Below, piece after piece: positions 24,206 to 36,600 of a DNA stretch of 64,000 nucleotides. Position numbers and translations under genes: made by a program. The notes beneath the pieces were generated by a model, which searched no databases, was not told where the DNA came from, and worked only from the letters and a program-made list of their open reading frames with translations. Source of the DNA: Cannabis sativa (lineage: Eukaryota; Streptophyta; Magnoliopsida; Rosales; Cannabaceae); contig NC_083604.1 of the NCBI RefSeq assembly GCF_029168945.1, forward strand, positions 9,478,812 to 9,542,811, read 5' to 3'. How positions within the stretch are numbered: position 1 is the stretch's first letter; the number at the start of each line of letters is the position of its first letter.

Positions 24206-24985
24206 TGTTGCCCCTGATTTCACCCAATATACGTGGACCAATCGAACAGGGACACGTGGATCAGATAACTTGTAAATATTTGCTAAGTCTTTGTATGCCA
24301 CAAGGAAGCACCCTGGGCATAGGTCCCGGAGGAGGCACCCGGAGTGCAAGGTGCTCCCGGAAGCTCGCATAGCATAAAACCTCTCCGTGAGGTGTCAGGC
24401 TTCTCCTGAGCAATCAAGTCGCATTTAATGCTGCATGGGAGGAAGCGTGTTGGGACTGCAACACGCAATAAAGTCTGACGGCACAACCTCCAAACATCAG
24501 CGCCACAGTAATGATCATTTAAGTCTAGCGACGGCTACTCTGCGAAGGGTCACATCAATCGCAAGGCAAAAAGGACATTCCTCATAAAAACCCTACAGCA
24601 CCTAGGGATTTGACCATGCATTACTCATGGTATATTCATTGGGAATACCCAACTTTATGGATACTTACAGATATGTTTGTAAGAACAATTCTAGGGATTA
24701 CCCCACCAAAACACTATAAATACCCCCTCAAAGCTCATTAAATAGGATCGAGAATCTTGGGCTGCATATGAGCAAGAAGAGTAAATACTCACCAAGAACA
24801 TTCTCTGTATTTATAAGGGTGACATTCCCTCAAGTGTGGAATCTGTATTAAATACATCCATTAATAACAAAGACTCGTGGACTAAGGCTCATTAACGCCC
24901 CAACCACGTAAAAATCCTTCTCTCGCTTTCTTACAGCTCAATATTACAATCATATTTTAGTAGTTGCCAAAAATCTCGGTCAACA
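24206..24985 (+). repeat. Gypsy 5' LTR
   Basis: 780 bp, starting TGTTGCCCCTGATTTCACCC and ending CTCGGTCAACA, with TG..CA ends. It contains CACTATAAATACCCC near 24712, a good TATA box for retroelement transcription. It is nearly identical to 45508-46288. Confidence 0.92.
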
Positions 24986-24986
24986 T

Positions 24987-25010
24987 TTTGGTGCTTTCAT
25001 TGAGAGCTGA
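24987..25010 (+). other. Putative primer-binding region of Gypsy element
   Basis: TTTGGTGCTTTCATTGAGAG follows the LTR almost directly. The identical words follow the other Tat LTR at 63822-63845, so the site is conserved between two different elements. I did not identify the matching tRNA. Confidence 0.55.
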
Positions 25011-25048
25011 AGAAAGCTGCTACACAACAAGCATTTGACTTCACAAAT

Positions 25049-28000
25049 ATGGTGGAGACAAGAAGTACACGTCAGCCTCGCCCTTTAGAAGATGCTCAAG
25101 ACCCAAACGAGGAAGATGTAGCCTCGAGAGCAGCAGAGGAGTCCAAGGAAGAAGAAATAGTCCCCGATGAGGACTACGAGGGAAACCTCGACGAGTATGC
25201 CTATGACGAATGAAGTTACTCAGAACTGGTGCTTCTCAGACAAAAAGCTATCGATCACGAAGCCGAGATCGAAGCTCAGAAAGCGCAGAACCAGAAAATG
25301 CAGGAAGTGATGCTAGCCATGCAGAAAGCCATGGAAGCAGCTGGCATCCACGTGCACCCCAAGGCAATGACCGCTGGACTCAACAAGGAGCCAGCGACAT
25401 CTTCGCCTAACTCCCAGCAGCAGAAATCTAGGAAACCTAGCCCTATAAGATATCCTGCTGAGGGGAATCAAACAAAAAACCCTACTTCTACCCCTGGGCG
25501 AAAGAAAAAGGTGCAGGATCCGCGAAAGGTCCACTCAGATTTCCCTAAAGGGAAAGGTCCGCAGAGGGGCAAGCCCCAAAAAGGGAGTCTTGGCCCTCAG
25601 GATCGAGGGGACCGAAAAAGCGTTTCTGTGCACCAGGAACCAGGGGGTAGAGGGAGAAGAGGACAGAGATGTCCTCCCATTGATATGAGAAATCAAATCA
25701 ATGGGAATCAAGGTGACCTCCGGGATCGCCTTGACCAAAAAAGATACGGGCCCGCAGTTTCCTCAGGTACGTTAAATGAGGGAATTATGGCGGAACTTGC
25801 CATACTCCGAAAAGACATTGCTCGAGTCTATCAGAGGCAGAAGGGAGACGACTCCGATTAAGACAGCGAGGATCGGGAGCCGTGTGCCAAGCACATCTTG
25901 GAGGCGGAGCTCCCTAAAAACTTCAAGATGCGCGAAATGGCGGCATATACCGGGAACTCCGATCCCAGCGACCACCTGTCACGGTTCAACCGTGTCATGA
26001 CGGTCATGAGGGTCAGCAATGACGCCAAATGTCTGTGCTTCCCACTCACTCTAAGTGGGTCCGCGGAGGAATGGTTCAAAAAGCTGGAACCAGGATCCGT
26101 GGGCTGTTGGAACAAGCTCCAGACCAACTTTCGGAGATAGTTTGTCGCCGCAAGAAAGGTCAACTTGGAGGTCAGTGCCTTGACTAATATCAAGCAACTG
26201 CCCACTGAGACCTTGAAGAATTACATCAAGAGGTTCCGAGAGGAAGCCTCGAAGACCAAGAAGGTTGATGACGGACAACAGCTTGCACTTCTCCAAGCAG
26301 GAATCCGTACTGGGACTCCCTTCTGGAATGAGTTGCAACAAGAAGGGGATGCTAGCCTCCAAGACTTCTAGAAAAGAGTCCAAAAATATATCAACCTCGA
26401 AGAAGCCCAAATCGTGGCCTATGGAGGCTATTATCCCACCGGGATAACAAGGTACATGTCCGGAGTATCACCCCCAGGTACTGCCCCGACCGCAACTCCA
26501 CAAGTGAGTGGCATACAATTCTCTGCTACCCCCGGGTATAGCCAGGGCCAAGCTTTGGCGCCAGCATCTTCTCATTTTGGCAACCCGTCCAGGGTGAATG
26601 GGCAAGCTCCTTCACATGCTGCCCCGACTGCTAGCTTAACAGGCCCTTCCCAGGGGTCGAGGAGTAAAAGGTCCTCCAAAGGCAGCACTCGAACGGGAGA
26701 GAAGTGCCAGAAAAAGGGGTACACCCCCCAATATACTCAATACACGGAGCTATCGGACTCTCAGGAACGTGTGTACTTCGCCACTAGGCAAAATACGCAC
26801 TACCGGAGACCACAGCCGTTGTACAAAGACAGCTCCCGGAGAGATCCGAGCAAAAGATGCAAGTACCACAACGACATTGGTCATAGCACCAATGAATGTA
26901 AGAATCTCAAGGACGAGATCGAAAATCTAATCCGATTGGGCCACCTCTATGAGTGGATCAAGAATAGGCTGCCCCACCTTAATCCGGGTCAGGTGGCTGG
27001 GGGTATGCCTCCGGGAACACCAGGGGGTACAGCAGGAGTATTGGCTCCGGCTGCTCCCGCAGGTGACGCCCAGCATATTCCCGGACTGCCGCCCCGGCCT
27101 AATGGGCGGGTAGCCATGATCTCCGGAGGTCCCCATATCGGAGGGAACACTCGCAAGGAGCAAAAACGATACGCCGAGGACGCGAAACACAATGAGATAT
27201 GGGAAGTTACTCAACTCCCAGCTCAAAGGCCTCGGCTGATGGACCAACCCATCACGTTCACGGAAGAAGACACCAAGACGGTGCGCTTCCCTCATCATGA
27301 CCCGTTGTTCATAGAGACCCCCATCGCGAATAAAGTGGTGGCCAGAGTCTTAATTGACAATGGGAGTTCCGTGAACCTGCTCTCCAAAGAAGCCTTCACC
27401 GCGATAGGCTTGACCGACCGTGACCTCTCGCCTAGTGGGTCCCAGCTCACAGGGTTTAACGGGACAACGCTTATCCCAATGGGAAAAGTAAGGCTCCCGG
27501 TTACTCTGTGCCCGGATACTCCCCAAAGCACATTTAAATATTGCACCTTCGTGGTGGTAGACTGTCTGACAGCCTACAACGCGATCCTCGGCCGACCGGC
27601 CCTAGTGGACTTTGGTGCAATCACTTCGATCCGACATCTGTGCCTAAAATTCCCTACCCAGGAGGCCGGAGTCGGGACTGTGAGGGGGAATCAGGGGGAA
27701 GCAAGGCAATGTTATAATGTTGCCACCCACCTGCCCGTACTTATGGTCCGGGAGTCCGCTGAGCCAGAGATGGCTGAAGAGGATGAGTTGGATCCTCGTG
27801 TGGGATCCGAAAGGATCGTGGAACCAATGGAGGACGTCAAAGAAATACCAGTGTGCGACGTCGACTCCACCAAAGTACTCCGGATAGGGAAGAACCTGGA
27901 CCCGGAGGAAAAGGACAAAATAATAAAAACACTGAAGGGCGCCATCGACATCTTTGCATGGCGCCAAGAAGACATGACCGGCATAAGCCCTCATGTCATC

Positions 28001-30187
28001 ACCCATGTACTCAATATCAACCCGGACATGCCTCCTGTACAGCAAAAGAGACGCCCGCTCGACTCGGTGAAAGCCGAAGCTCTAGAGAAAGAGGTGGACA
28101 AACTTTTGACCAACGGCATGATCCGCGACGTGTACTATCCGGAATGGCTGGCCAATCCGGTCCTGGTGCCCAAGCCGAACGGGACTTGGCGAGTTTGTAT
28201 AGACTTCACTGATCTAAACAAAGCTTGTCCAAAGGACTGCTTCCCGCTGCCCAGGATCGACCAAATGGTAGACGCCACTTCCGGATTTAAACTGTTATCT
28301 TTCATGGATGCCTATGCTGGGTACAATCAAATAAAAATGCATACGGCACACCAGGAGTGCACTAGCTTCAGGACCGATAAGGGGGTATACTGCTACCTAG
28401 TCATGCCTTTCGGACTGAAAAACGCCGGGGCTACCTATCAAAGAATGGTTAACCGGATGTTTAAAGGCCTCTTGGGACGAAACATGGAGGTGTACGTAGA
28501 CGACATGCTCGTCAAATCTAAAGCACGCAACAGCCATGCAAGCGACTTAGAAGAATGCTTTGAAGTTGTCCGGAGATACGGTATGAAACTCAACCCAAAG
28601 AAGTGCACCTTCGGGGTCAAATCAGGAAAGTTCCTGGGTTTCATAGTCAGCCAAAGGGGGATTGAAGCAAACCCGGAAAAAATCCAGGTTCTCCTGAATA
28701 TGCCATCCCCCAAAAAGCATAAAGATGTGCAAAGCTTAACCGGAAAGGTAGCTGCATTGAGCCGTTTTATCTCATGGTCCACGGACAAGTGCATACCCTT
28801 CTTCAACGTACTAAAGAAATGCCAAAAGTTCGAATGGTCGGACGAGTGCGAGGAGGCATTCAAAAGGCTAAAAGATCACATGGCCAAGCCTCCTATCCTA
28901 TCGAAACCCGTCCTTGGAGAAGACTTGTTTCTTTACTTGGCCGTCTCCGAGCACGCGGTCAGCGCTGCCCTGGTCCGGGAGGAAGAGAAAACTCAGCACC
29001 CCGTGTACTATGTCAGTAAGCGCATGATAGGAGCCGAGACAAGGTACCCAGTCATTGAAAAACTAGTATTTTGCCTCCTGATGGCGTCAAGGAAGTTAAG
29101 GCCATACTTCCAAGCCCATTCGATCAAGATTCTGACCAACCATCCGCTCCGGCAAGTTCTCCAAAAGCCTGAAGCGTCCGGAAGACTCCTCAAGTGGGCG
29201 ATGGAGCTAAGTCAATTCGACTTGCACTACGTCCCCCGGATTTCTATAAAAGGCCAAGCCTTGGCAGACTTCATTACTGAATGCAACGAAGCCAAGGCAA
29301 CAGCAAATACACCGGTACCACCAATCCCCACCTGGAGGGTATTTGTAGACGGAGCTTCTAATGAGAACGGTTCAGGAGCCGGGGTGGCTATGATATCGCC
29401 AACTGGACTGCGACTCCAGGCGGCCCTCCGATTTGACTTCACAGCTTCAAACAATGAGGCCGAATATGAAGCCCTAATAGCAGGGCTGAAATTGGCAAGA
29501 GCTGTAGGAGCCAAAAGAGTGGAAGTCTACAGTGACTCCCAACTGGTCGTAAACCAGGTATCCGGAGAATACCAAACTCGCGGCGAGCGGATGGCCGCGT
29601 ACGTAACAATAGTCTGAGAACTGCTCCACGAGTTCGCGGACTACAAAATAGAAAGAATCCCCCGAGAAAAGAACGCTCATGCAGACTGTCTGGCTAAGTT
29701 AGCCTCGGACAGCGAAATCGAAGAGCTGGGGGTAGTACCAGTGGAACGCTTGGCAGAACCAAGCATCAGAATAAAAGAGACCACACTAACGGTTGGGCAA
29801 GAACCCAGCTGGATGGTCCCCATCATAAAATACATAACAACAGGTGAGTTGCCCCAAGAGAGGGCACTGTCTCGAAAGATTCAATATCAGGCTCATCGTT
29901 ATGTAATGATGGACCAAATTCTCTACCGGAGAGGACTCAGCATGCCTTATTTAAGGTGTGTATCGGACCCTGAAGCTAGACAAATCATGCTGGAGGTCCA
30001 CGAAGGGTTCTGTGGAGATCATACGGGAGGACCCAGCCTCTCAAAGAAAATATTGAGACAAGGGTACTTCTGGCCAACAATGAAAAAAGATTGTATAGAC
30101 TATGTCAAAAAGTGTGACTCGTGCCAAAGGTACGCGAACATACCGAGAGCCCCTCCAAATGAGATCACCCTGATGACCAGTCCCTAG
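25049..30187 (+). pseudogene. Gypsy gag-pol, one frame with six in-frame stops
   Basis: From ATG 25049 a single frame runs without frameshift to the break at about 30190, interrupted by stops at 25211 (TGA), 25859 (TAA), 26138 (TAG), 26369 (TAG), 29615 (TGA) and 30185 (TAG). Order: gag capsid region (25898-26380, with LSGSAEEWFKKL); a CxxHx4GHx4C-type knuckle (CKYHNDIGHSTNEC, 26858-26899); aspartic protease (VLIDNGSSVNLL, near 27346); reverse transcriptase with YVDD (28493-28504); first RNase H (about 28900-29280, ending QALADFITEC); second, archaeal-like RNase H (29330-29740, with FVDGASNENGSGAG and VYSDSQLVVNQV); and the integrase HHCC finger (about 29995-30140, with CDSCQRYA). The integrase core and C-terminus are absent because Copia-like sequence replaces them. 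The undisturbed stretch 26414-29617 encodes 1067 codons. It cannot give a working polyprotein as it stands. Confidence 0.93.
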
Positions 30188-30193
30188 CCCCTC

Positions 30194-31211
30194 CAAGAGA
30201 ACTATAGTTTGATCCATTCACATGGAGTAACCTTAAGTTTTCTATTACAAGGACATGAAAGGAAATTTCGTTCATAAGTCTATTCAATGGACTTAACAAA
30301 ACTTCCTGTTCCTAGTATTGTAGGTTTGAGTTTATCTAAACCTATGGCTTGTGGTAAACCTGGTAATTACTTACTCTAATGCAAGCAACTTACTTTAGTA
30401 AGATGCTGGAGCATTTTCTTTCCAATGGCAATCTATAGAAGCTTCACAACTTCAAAAGCATAGATTTTATTTATCTAAGGAAAAGTCTCAACTATTCCAG
30501 AGAAGATAAAGCCATGGAAGAATTTCTTAAATCAACAGTGAGAGGTCTAAGATATGCTTTTGTATGCCTTAGACCAGACACCTGCTGTTGAGTGGGAGTA
30601 ATGAGTAGATATCAGATTAATCCAGGAGAGGAACATTGGAAGACAATCAAGTAAATCTTAAGATTAAGAAGAGGAACTATATGTTAGTCAATAAGAGTGT
30701 TTGTTTAAAATTCTTAGACTACACCGCATCAGATTTCAAGACTTGCCTTTGTGCTAGAAAGTCTGCTGATGAGATGGTGATTACTTTGGGGGTGGAGTAG
30801 CGATTTTGGAGAAGTGTAAAAACCTATCTGAAATCTCTTGGTCTACCAGAAAGAGACTGAATGTTAAAAGTTGCAGGAAAGATACTTCTTCAGTCTAAGG
30901 AAAGTTCTATACATTTGTGGCAGTGTTCCAACTTGCCTTAACTACTAGGGTTACTTCCTGTATAACGAAAGAGTAGTTGCCCAAAAGTATAGAATCCAGT
31001 ATCCCAAAAGAGTAGACATATAGAGAGGAATTTCACATTATCAAGGATTTTGTGATTAAGGAAGAGTAATGGTGGAGAAGAGGTTGTGTTTAATTCAACC
31101 TGTCAGATCCCATTACGAGGAGTTTACTACTATTACACTTGATTGGTATATCAAGGTGTTAATGATTATTTGAAATGCACTTTTTGTTTTATATTAGTGC
31201 AAGTGGGAGTT
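30194..31211 (+). mobile_element. Truncated 3' internal segment of Copia-like element
   Basis: About 1 kb nearly identical to 38327-39343, with a few substitutions (for example CACCGCATC versus CACCACATC). It ends in the purine-rich GCAAGTGGGAGT just before the LTR, as at the second copy. Frames are full of stops. Confidence 0.85.
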
Positions 31212-33139
31212 TGTTGGGTTTTATGCCCTAAATAAAACTCATTTCATATAATCAGATTTACTTATTAATAAAGATCAGAAATAACATTTTTATGTTGCAT
31301 GGTTCACATGATTTATTTCATGATTATATGTGTATATAATGTATGAATTCTTTTTAAGTCCAGAACATATGAGTTGCTTAAAGATTATATTGTTGTCAGC
31401 ACAGTGGAATATAATCTTTATTATATGTTCAAAAGTTGATTCCCTGATTTGTCAGAACACTGGATTTAGACTGACATGGTATAATCAGCGATAGGTATTC
31501 TTACACCTTGGAAAAGTGTTATGTCCTTTCCAGGACATTGGCAAAGTTTACCAGTATCGGATGTATGGAGTATACATTGGAATGGACCGATATTGAACTT
31601 TGAATTAGATTTTGAAACTTACCGTAAACATCTATTCAATTCAATATCATAAGTTGATCCTAGATCACATGATCGAAATCTTGATATGGTTAGGCTCAAT
31701 TTCAAGAGTGTTACTCGTGTTCTTTGATTTGTTAGTTAAGCCCAGTTTTGTATCAGGGTGATACGTACATTTTGGGAACACGGTAATACAATTGAGTGGG
31801 GGAGCGCTAACATAAATATGGAATCTATAGCTTCTATTTGGCAAATAGAAGTAAAGGATGATTTCCTTCGAGCTTAACCAAACGAAGATAAATGGTGGAG
31901 ATCTCATTTCACTTAGGTGAAATATCATTTATACAGGGTTAAGTGTTTTAAGGATAAAATACATTGTAGGGTGTTACGGTAATTTAATCCTGTACAGTGT
32001 AAATCATCTATATAAAGGATCATTGATCACATTAGGGTTATAACAATGGATAACTGATGACGTGTCTATATCGTGGAACATATAGAACGTTTCTATATGA
32101 CTGAGAGTGCAATTCCAAGTTCTAAGTGTGGATTCAATGAGGAACTAATAAGTTAGGGAATTTACTTGGTAAATTTGGTTCGACTTATTGGAAGCTCGGT
32201 GATATAGACCCATGGTCCCCATACTAGTTGAGGCCATACTTCTTGTAAGACTCAGTTAATTGATTTTAATTAATCAATTATAATTCTAAAAGTTAGACTA
32301 TGTCTACTTTATGAATTCTCACAGTTTAAGGATGAAATCGTAAAGAAAAGGGTTTCTAGGTTTAATTATTAATTAAGAGACTTTGTATGTCTAATTAATA
32401 ATTATTTTAAATGACAATATTATTTAATAATCTATTTTAGTTATTAAATAATTAGTTTTTGCATTTAAATGATTAGAATTGGAAAAATAGCATTTTTAGA
32501 GAAATTGAAATAAAATTGAGGAAACTGCAAAATCCAAGTGAGGCCCATATTCCCTCTATGGCCGAAGCACTCCCTTTGTGTTTCCCAATTATTATTTTAT
32601 TTTTTAATTGCCATGTAATTGCTAATCAAAGCCTAGCTATGATAGGAAAGTGGTGGATCACACTAAATAAGGCAGTTAATCAATTACACAGTAATTAAGG
32701 AAACTGTTTTATTTGGAAAGTTGTGCTCTCCCTTTTCCCTATATAAAGGAACCTTGCTCTCTTCCCTTGCATCATCATCATATGTATGATCAGCCACGAA
32801 ATTAAGAGAGAAAAGAGAGAGAATTTTCGAAATCCTTGTGAGATGAGTAGTGCCCACACACATCAAGTGGTATCTCAATCATAGTATGGAAGACTATGGA
32901 ATTTCTGCATCAAAGAAGGAGAAAAGAAGATCCAGGTTCAGATCTTGGTGATGCTCTGCTACAGAAAGGAATCAAGGGCTAGAGATCTGAACGGAAGGAG
33001 TCATATTATTCCGCTGCACCCACTGTAAGGTTTTTCTAACTTTATATGTGTTTATTTTCATTGTTTTAGAATTCATATTAGGTTGTTAATCCAACATACT
33101 TGTTAGTAAATCTAGATCCTGGTAAAATAATTTCCAACA
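31212..33139 (+). repeat. Copia-like LTR, copy 1 of the nested tandem
   Basis: 1928 bp, TGTTGGGTTTTATGCC to AATTTCCAACA, followed by the primer-binding site. It has CCCTATATAAAGGAACC near 32739, a good TATA box. It is very close to 39344-41269, with scattered substitutions and small indels (for example near 31995 and 32148). Confidence 0.9.
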
Positions 33140-33160
33140 ACTGGCACCAGAGCCATGGTA
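33140..33160 (+). other. Primer-binding site (initiator-Met tRNA type)
   Basis: ACTGGCACCAGAGCCATGG immediately follows the LTR. It is the Copia-type site for the initiator methionine tRNA, with two changes from TGGTATCAGAGC. Confidence 0.75.
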
Positions 33161-33420
33161 ATGATTTACTTTCATGTAATATGAATTAAAACGATGATTG
33201 CATGTTTCTGTGTTGATTTGGATGGTTTCATGTTGGTTTATGTGCTTATGTGATGAATGTAAATGTTGTACGAAATTTTTCCATGAAATATATTTTTTCA
33301 ATTTTTGAAAATATTTTATTTGGATTCCTTGTGAAAAATTAAGCAATTTTGTTTTTTACGGAACTCGATTCCGATAAAAATTGAGAAAGTTATGAATTTT
33401 GAAAAATCGGGATTTCGGGT

Positions 33421-33620
33421 ATGCAAGGGTGCTCAATCGTGAGCACCAGGCACTCGGATCTGACTCCCATCCGCGCGCGTCCCTCGGTCGATCACCCTGC
33501 AGCTGACCGAGTTTTCTCGGTCAGGCACCCTGCAGGCGCCGAGCTTCCTCGGCGTGAGCACCCCATCCGCGCGCGTGTGAGGCTGCTGGCAGCCTCCTGG
33601 GCTGCTGCATGCAGCCACTT
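33421..33620 (+). other. GC-rich leader block in the Copia-like element
   Basis: About 200 bp of GC-rich sequence in very AT-rich surroundings, about 280 nt after the primer-binding site. It contains CCGCGCGCGT twice and the inverted pair CTGACCGAG/CTCGGTCAG, so a stable RNA fold is likely. The minus-strand relative has a GC-rich island at the comparable position (about 2300-2395). The ORF here (33421-33708) is not conserved. Confidence 0.5.
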
Positions 33621-36600
33621 TCCCAAAATTGCGATTTTTAGGATTTTTTTCCCAAAAATCCAATTTTTCCAAGGGATTGTTTCCCAAAATTCATTTTTCC
33701 AGTTTTAAATATTTCTAAATTGAAATGTTTTCAATTTTAAATATTTTCAATTTGGAATTCTTTCCAATTTTAAATATTTCTATTTTGGATTGTTTCCAAT
33801 TTTTAAATATTTCCTATTATGGTCAGTTTTAAAAATTTGTTAACTTCTTTAATATTTATTTGTTATTTAATTATAAGATTGGATATTTTGATATTTAAGA
33901 TATTTTAAATTAAAAGATAGCTTTGTCTTTTTATTTAAAATATTATATTAAAATTATCTTATATGGTAAATTAAATAATTAATAAATTTGAAATTAACAT
34001 AGATATTTTTATAGATATACTTACCATAATATTTTTCAAATTCAAAAATTTGTTATTTTGTTAAATATTTAATTATTTATAAATTATAAGTTTAAAAATG
34101 ATATTTTTCTATATATATATATCATTTTTTCCTTATTAGAAATTTATAAATCATATCTTAAATATTTAAATAACATAGATATTTTTGTAGAGATTTGAAT
34201 ATTGCTTAATTTGAGATATTTTGACATATAATTATGGTAATTATTATTCATTTATTATTTTATTCCTAAAATAATAATTATCTAACCAAATCTATTTTAA
34301 AATTGGGTTATTTTATTAAATTATAAGATCTGAAAGTGATATTGAAGATTCTTTCCTTTTAAATTATTGATCTTATTAGATATTTAATTTGATTCAAATA
34401 AACCTAGATATTTTAAAATTAGTTTCCTTTATTTGGTTAGTTTAAGAATAATAATTTAATTATATTAATATCTTGATTCACATCTGTTACATGGACAATG
34501 TTTGTTTGTTTATATTGTTTATTCAAAACTTTTTAACAAACCTATTATTTATCTGATCTAAATTGCTATGATTAACTTGTTGACAGATCATGATCCAATG
34601 ATCTGATTTTAATCATAGTCCAATTGACGATAGATCTTATAAATAATTTGTAACAGGTAAATTTTGTACTTCTTTCATCTGTGTAAACCTAGTAACATGA
34701 TAGGGTCCATCCAAATCATTTGACCTGTGTGAGCCTATATGTTTGCTTTTGGGCTTAGATGCATACAGGAAGCCCATTTAAGTTTTTACTAAGTAAATGG
34801 ACTAGGTTGCTAAAATAAATTTTGACATAAGGAAATTTATTTAGGCCCAATTAGATTTGGGCTTATTCAATGAATAACAATTGTTTATTTTAAGGTTAAA
34901 TTCCTCTCTTTTGGGCCTTGTGTGAGAGTTGGGGGCCATAGAAGTGGGTACGACATACTGAACCCAGCTCCCCCTCACATGAACTACCCCAATTGTGAAG
35001 GCCCATTTGCCTTATTTAAATAATTGTATTAGGTTAATTATATTAGTCTAACCTAATTAAAATTGAATTAGCAACATAATTAACTTTTAAAATATATGAA
35101 ATTTATTTTTCATGTAATATTTTAAAGTTAATTTTTAGAAAAACACTTAGTCAATGATATATTCTAGATAGTTATTTCTAGTACTAGTTATTATTTCTAA
35201 TATTAAATAGGAAAATATCATTGATTGTGAAATTAATTGTCTCATAATTAATTTTGGTACAATCTAAGTTTAGAATATTTTCCTAGTATTAAACTAGAAT
35301 TAATAATTAAGTTTCCTCTTTACTTAATTATTTATTTCTTGAATTTAATACATTTAATTAAATTGAAAATTCAATATCTAAGTTGATTTTCATCATGATA
35401 CTTTAATATTGTTATTTTCATGTTATTTAATTAAAGTTGAAAATTATTTTAAGTTTGGAATTTTATTTCAGAATAACTTAAGTTTGAATAATTTTCAGAA
35501 TATATTTTATTTTATTTTATTAATCATTTCCCAAAATTTCGAAATTACATTTCTTTAATGTAGAAATTTCGAATTTTATTTGAAAAATAGATTAAAGTTG
35601 AAAATTATTTATTTAATTTTGGACCAACTTAAATCAGTGACTTTTTCATTTGATGGTTAATTAAAATAAATGAACTAAAATATATTATAATTAGAAATTG
35701 GATTAATTAGTCTATGAAAGTCTAGATAGATATTATCTGTTTTGCTTGAAGTATTTTTCTAAGTGTATTTAATTAAATAGAAAATTTATATTTAAGTTGA
35801 TTTTTTAATCATGATACTTAAATATTTGAAATTTTTCTTGGATATTTAATTAAATAGGAAAATTATATTTTTTTGTTGAAAATTAATTTTTATTAATTTT
35901 GGGCCAACATAAAATTAAGGTAATTTTCCAGGATTTATTTTTATTTTATTTTAAAGCATTTTCGAAATGCAATATATATTTATAGAAAATTAAATTTGAG
36001 TTGTAAATTAATTTAAATTAATTTTGAAACAACTTAAATTGAATAATTTTCTAAATATTTATGGAAATTATTACTAAGATGGAAATAATTCACATTATTT
36101 ATCTATCTAAGTATAATTTATAAATATTAAATTAAAATTTATATTTAGAATTTTTCATTCTAAATTGGAAATTTTAATTAAATAAATATATATTTAAAAT
36201 AAATGGATTAAAATAAATATTAGAAGAAAATACAACCCTTCATTAAATAATGAGCTTTATTATAAGGATATTCGATCTCCATTGTTGGTTTTACATAGCT
36301 ATTGTTTTAGTGAGTAATCCTCCCTAATGGAGGAACGTTCATTAGCAAGTTAGCACCGTTTAATCTCGAAAGATAAGTAATCTTGTAAGTTTTTTATATA
36401 GTTTATGATCACCCTAATGGTGGCGACTGTATAAGACTTGCAAGAATATGAAACAATGGTGGAAGCTCATAAGATAGAATAGCCTTGACTCTCGCCTAAA
36501 CGGGACAACGCGGATTCACATCTTGATCGAATAAAAGGTTGCTAGAATGTTTGACATTTTAGATGAGCTGACAACTCTGTTCAATGAATGGTAGCTTTGA

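Noticed and set aside
27644..28045. Minus-strand ORFs opposite gag-pol (27644-28045, 28438-28863 and others)
   Set aside because: Shadows of the plus-strand polyprotein frame.
31665..31928. 87-aa minus ORF present in both Copia-like LTRs (also 39797-40060)
   Set aside because: Preserved only because the LTRs are nearly identical; a broken version in the older LTR at 4205-4405 argues against coding.
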